The notes under the pieces: model-generated
What the model was told of the DNA's origin: nothing
The model's database searches: none
Seen by the model: the letters and a program-made list of their open reading frames with translations, nothing else
Source: DATEEG01 sp035525055
GTDB lineage: Bacteria > Actinomycetota > Acidimicrobiia > Spongiisociales > ZC4RG35
NCBI GenBank assembly: GCA_035525055.1
Contig: DATLEZ010000075.1
Coordinates: 1 to 7,881 of the forward strand
Reading direction: 5' to 3'
DNA: 7,881 nt
Made by a program: the position numbers and the translations under genes
In this document: piece by piece, positions 6,294 through 7,881 of the stretch
How the letters are laid out: each line of letters opens with the position of its first letter
Numbering within the stretch: the stretch's first letter is position 1

Positions 6294-6416
6294 GTGCGGC
6301 TCCTCGCAGGACTCGTCTCAGCGCTGCTCTCAGTCTTCTGGTTCGAGGGATACCTTCGCCACCCCAGGCGTCCGAGGATGTGGACTCCCTTGAAACCGGG
6401 GCGGTCGGAATGCTAG
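6294..6416 (+). CDS. Possible 40-residue membrane peptide
   Basis: Starting at a GTG, the frame reads VRLLAGLVSALLSVFWFEGY, a plausible single membrane-spanning helix, followed by a basic tail (LRHPRRPRMWTPLKPGRSEC). No ribosome site precedes the GTG, and the frame is open for only nine codons before it. It could be the remnant of a longer membrane protein. Its 3' end overlaps the promoter-like sequence at 6390-6419, which argues that one of the two is not real. Confidence 0.22.
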   Translation: MRLLAGLVSALLSVFWFEGYLRHPRRPRMWTPLKPGRSEC

Positions 6417-6419
6417 GTT
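6390..6419 (+). promoter_or_regulatory. Sigma70-type promoter candidate
   Basis: TTGAAA at 6390-6395 and TAGGTT at 6414-6419 are separated by 18 bases, and the second is preceded by TGC (extended -10 type). A transcript starting near 6426 would carry the AAAGGAG ribosome site at 6435-6441 in a short leader. Confidence 0.45.
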
Positions 6420-6434
6420 CGATTGCGGTTGATG

Positions 6435-6441
6435 AAAGGAG
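6435..6441 (+). promoter_or_regulatory. Ribosome binding site AAAGGAG
   Basis: AAAGGAG lies five bases before a GTG at 6447-6449. Together with the promoter candidate just upstream it is the best set of expression signals on the plus strand in this part of the window. Confidence 0.55.
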
Positions 6442-6446
6442 AAATC

Positions 6447-6620
6447 GTGCTCTTCCGCCTCCTTGCCGTTCCGTTCACGCGAGCCGACCTGCCCCTCCCG
6501 CGCTGTCAACCTTTCCTCGGACCCTCGTCAGCCGTGAACTCGCCGAACACGCTCACCAACTCGCGCCCGATGAGCGCCAAGATGGCTCGGCCCATCAAGA
6601 CCCCGGCTGCGTCGCAGTAG
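6447..6620 (+). CDS. Short ORF of 57 residues behind strong expression signals, probably a truncated gene
   Basis: The first ten residues (VLFRLLAVPF) look like a normal hydrophobic N-terminus. The rest (for example TRADLPLPRCQPF and AKMARPIKTPAAS) is proline-rich and unlike a folded protein. The promoter and ribosome site upstream are good. The likely reading is a gene start joined to unrelated DNA near 6480-6490. An opposite-strand frame ending at 6506 shares third codon positions with it, so codon bias cannot decide between the strands. Family not recognised. Confidence 0.3.
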   Translation: MLFRLLAVPFTRADLPLPRCQPFLGPSSAVNSPNTLTNSRPMSAKMARPIKTPAASQ

Positions 6621-6778
6621 CTTCCACGTCGACCACTCCGCATCCGAGGCCGGGACTCTCGGACCATTTGCCAGGCCTCGGCCGATACACCAACTACGCC
6701 AGGAAGCTGGCCCCTCTGCCGCTGACTCGTCGGGTCGAAGGGATGCACGGATGGCCGGGAACACACCAAGAAGCTCGC

Positions 6779-6890
6779 CGGTGACCCTCTCATGTCGATG
6801 TCAGGAACCCTCCAACCTCGCGGTCACCAACGACCGCCAGCCCTCCCACCCTTTCATTTGAATGTCCGTGGCCCTTTCAGCCCGGTCGTC
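6779..6890 (+). repeat. Recombinase-leader repeat, copy 3
   Basis: This has the same ordered blocks as copy 2: TGACCCTC, CGATGTCA, a (C/G)GTCACCAACGACCGCCAGCC-type block, CCCACCCTTTCAT, CCGTGGCCCTTTCA and CGGTCGTC. Its GATGTCA core lies at 6797, 421 bases before the recombinase ATG. The match with copy 1 also includes GACCGCCAGCC / GACCAGCCGCCAGCC. The left boundary is uncertain. Confidence 0.55.
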
Positions 6891-7021
6891 TCGACGGCGG
6901 TCGCTCTCGCACGGCCCTGCGACCGTTTCGAGGAAAACGCCAGGAGCAGAGGGAACTCGCCGGTCAGCTCCGACAGAGAGTTCGGCAGTCTGCTGACAGG
7001 CCGGTATTGCAGCTTGTGGGC

Positions 7022-7171
7022 ATGCAGCAGCCTGTCAGACCGGGTGCCGACCGCCTGAAAAGCGAACCGATCCGGGTGGTCGCCGACACGACCGAACCGC
7101 CGGTTCTCAACGAGCCTGCAGCTGCGGCGTTGCGGCGAATCCTGCTGCGAGCGGCTGGGCCGCCGGGGTGA
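7022..7171 (+). CDS. Small conserved ORF preceding recombinase B (49 aa)
   Basis: The ORF runs from ATG at 7022 to TGA at 7169-7171. It reads MQQPVRPGADRLKSEPIRVV, then ADTTEPPVLNEPAAAALRRI and LLRAAGPPG. It matches the ORF before recombinase A in order and spacing: PVR-PGA, a V-V strand, PP(I/V)LN, AAAAL and RIL. Unlike that copy it ends 46 bases before the recombinase ATG and so does not overlap it. No ribosome site is obvious. No known domain is recognised. The shared pattern in two diverged modules is the main reason to believe it is translated. Confidence 0.5.
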   Translation: MQQPVRPGADRLKSEPIRVVADTTEPPVLNEPAAAALRRILLRAAGPPG

Positions 7172-7201
7172 CAGATGCCCCGTACCCGGCCAGCCTTCCG
7201 G

Positions 7202-7207
7202 TACTCT
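7202..7207 (+). promoter_or_regulatory. -10-like box (TACTCT) before recombinase B
   Basis: This TANNNT hexamer is ten bases before the ATG at 7218, identical in placement to TAACCT in module A. No Shine-Dalgarno sequence lies between box and start, so a leaderless transcript is the simplest reading. Confidence 0.4.
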
Positions 7208-7217
7208 CGGATTCGTG

Positions 7218-7881
7218 ATGCGGTTCGCGTTCTACGGCAGAGTCTCCACCGAAGACCAACAAGACCCCCAGTCGTCGCGCAACTGGCAGCTCGCCCGAGC
7301 CCGACAACTAATCGAACCGGCCGGCGGTGAGATCATCACCCAATTCTTCGACATCGGGCAATCCCGTTCGTTGCCTTGGAAGCGGCGGCCGGAAGCCTCC
7401 CGCCTCCTCCACACTCTCCCCAACCCAGACCGGGCATTTGGGGCAGTGGTGATTGGCGAGCCGCAGCGAGCCTTCTACGGGAACCAGTTCGGCCTCACCT
7501 TCCCCGTCTTCGTCCACTATGAGGTCGGACTGTGGGTTCCCGAGGTCGGTGGAGCCGTCGATCCCGGCTCCGACCCACGATCTCATGATGAGCCTCTACG
7601 GCGGGATCAGCAAAGGGGAACGCAACCGCATCAAAACCCGGGTCCGCTCGGCCATGGCCGCCCAGGCCGCCATCGAGGGCCGCTTCCTCGGCGGACGGCC
7701 ACCCTATGGCTACCAGCTGGTCGACGGCGGACCACACCCCATCCCCGCCAAAGCGGCCTCAGGGCAACGATTACACCGACTTGAGCCGGACCCGGTGGCC
7801 GCTCCTGTCGTGCAACGCATCTTCTCGGAGTTCCTGGCGGGTCGGGGTCTGTACGCCATCGCCGAAGGGCTCACCCACGAC
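7218..7881 (+). pseudogene. Serine recombinase B, frameshifted, 3' end outside window
   Basis: The start MRFAFYGRVSTEDQQDP carries nucleophile S10, and EPQRAFYGNQFGLTFP repeats the variant arginine motif of copy A. After VDPGSD (codon 7572-7574) the frame breaks: where A reads GAT GCC CAC, this copy has GAC C CAC, a loss of two bases. One frame over, the protein resumes HDLMMSLYGGISKGERNRIK, then GRFLGGRPPYGYQLVDGG, ASGQRLHRLEPDPVAAPVV and RIFSEFLAGRGLYAIAEGL. This is the recombinase domain of large serine recombinases, open to the window edge. Without correction translation ends at 7784 in unrelated sequence. Such enzymes cut and rejoin DNA through a serine-linked intermediate. A GTG one codon earlier (7215) is an alternative start. 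Confidence 0.85.

Larger units (their letters stand above)
6171..6778. other. Region between the lipoprotein gene and leader copy 3, doubtful small ORFs only
   Basis: No convincing full-length gene is present. It holds two doubtful plus-strand ORFs and a promoter-like region, which are listed separately. On the minus strand a frame ending at 6506 closes with MGRAILALIGRELVSVFGEF. That resembles a real C-terminus but has no recognisable upstream part. The stretch looks like several gene ends joined together. Confidence 0.35.
6779..7881 (+). mobile_element. Serine recombinase module B (runs off the window)
   Basis: This is the second copy of the leader / small ORF / -10 box / recombinase unit, in the same orientation as module A, with the repeat cores 2349 bases apart. 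It carries more of the recombinase than module A, including the conserved GRFLGGRPPYGY region. Codons differ synonymously in many places while the proteins stay nearly identical, which suggests long-separated related copies rather than a recent tandem duplication. Confidence 0.55.

Noticed and set aside
1..7881. tRNA, rRNA or CRISPR array
   Set aside because: No cloverleaf-like sequence, rRNA-like segment or evenly spaced short repeats were seen. The three leader repeats are long, degenerate and widely spaced.

Overview
The window is high-GC DNA with actinobacterial character: GC-rich third codon positions, a lipoprotein with an LpqH-like tail, and serine recombinases of a type I associate with high-GC Gram-positives. 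I cannot name the genus. Coding is dense and well preserved at the left edge, decayed in the middle, and repetitive on the right.

Positions 1-1521 (minus strand) hold one uninterrupted frame of at least 507 codons that runs off the window. It joins a sugar/inositol-phosphate cytidylyltransferase-type domain, a complete CDP-alcohol phosphotransferase domain and the start of a HAD phosphatase. The first two domains match the architecture of bifunctional IPCT/DIPPS enzymes of di-myo-inositol phosphate synthesis. The third domain could supply the dephosphorylation step.

Positions 1540-4390 are a gene graveyard. In order they hold a gene-poor stretch, a 41-codon C-terminal scrap of a thioredoxin-reductase-like flavoprotein, a two-gene minus-strand unit (PIN-like gene overlapping a HEPN-like gene) broken by frameshifts and a stop, and a HepT-MntA toxin-antitoxin pair. 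In that pair the MntA antitoxin is intact, but the HepT toxin carries a stop and a frameshift.

Positions 4391-7881 contain two same-direction copies of a recombinase module. Each has a leader of about 420 bp, a small alanine/leucine-rich ORF, a shared -10-like hexamer ten bases before the start codon, and a serine recombinase. The first recombinase is cut after its catalytic domain. The second has a 2-bp deletion and runs off the window. An intact minus-strand lipoprotein gene and a stretch of doubtful small ORFs lie between them. A third copy of the leader's first part lies at 3479-3604, so direct repeats bracket the HepT-MntA pair.

Overall this looks like a conserved metabolic gene next to an accessory region shaped by a serine-recombinase element and containing decayed toxin-type RNase genes.
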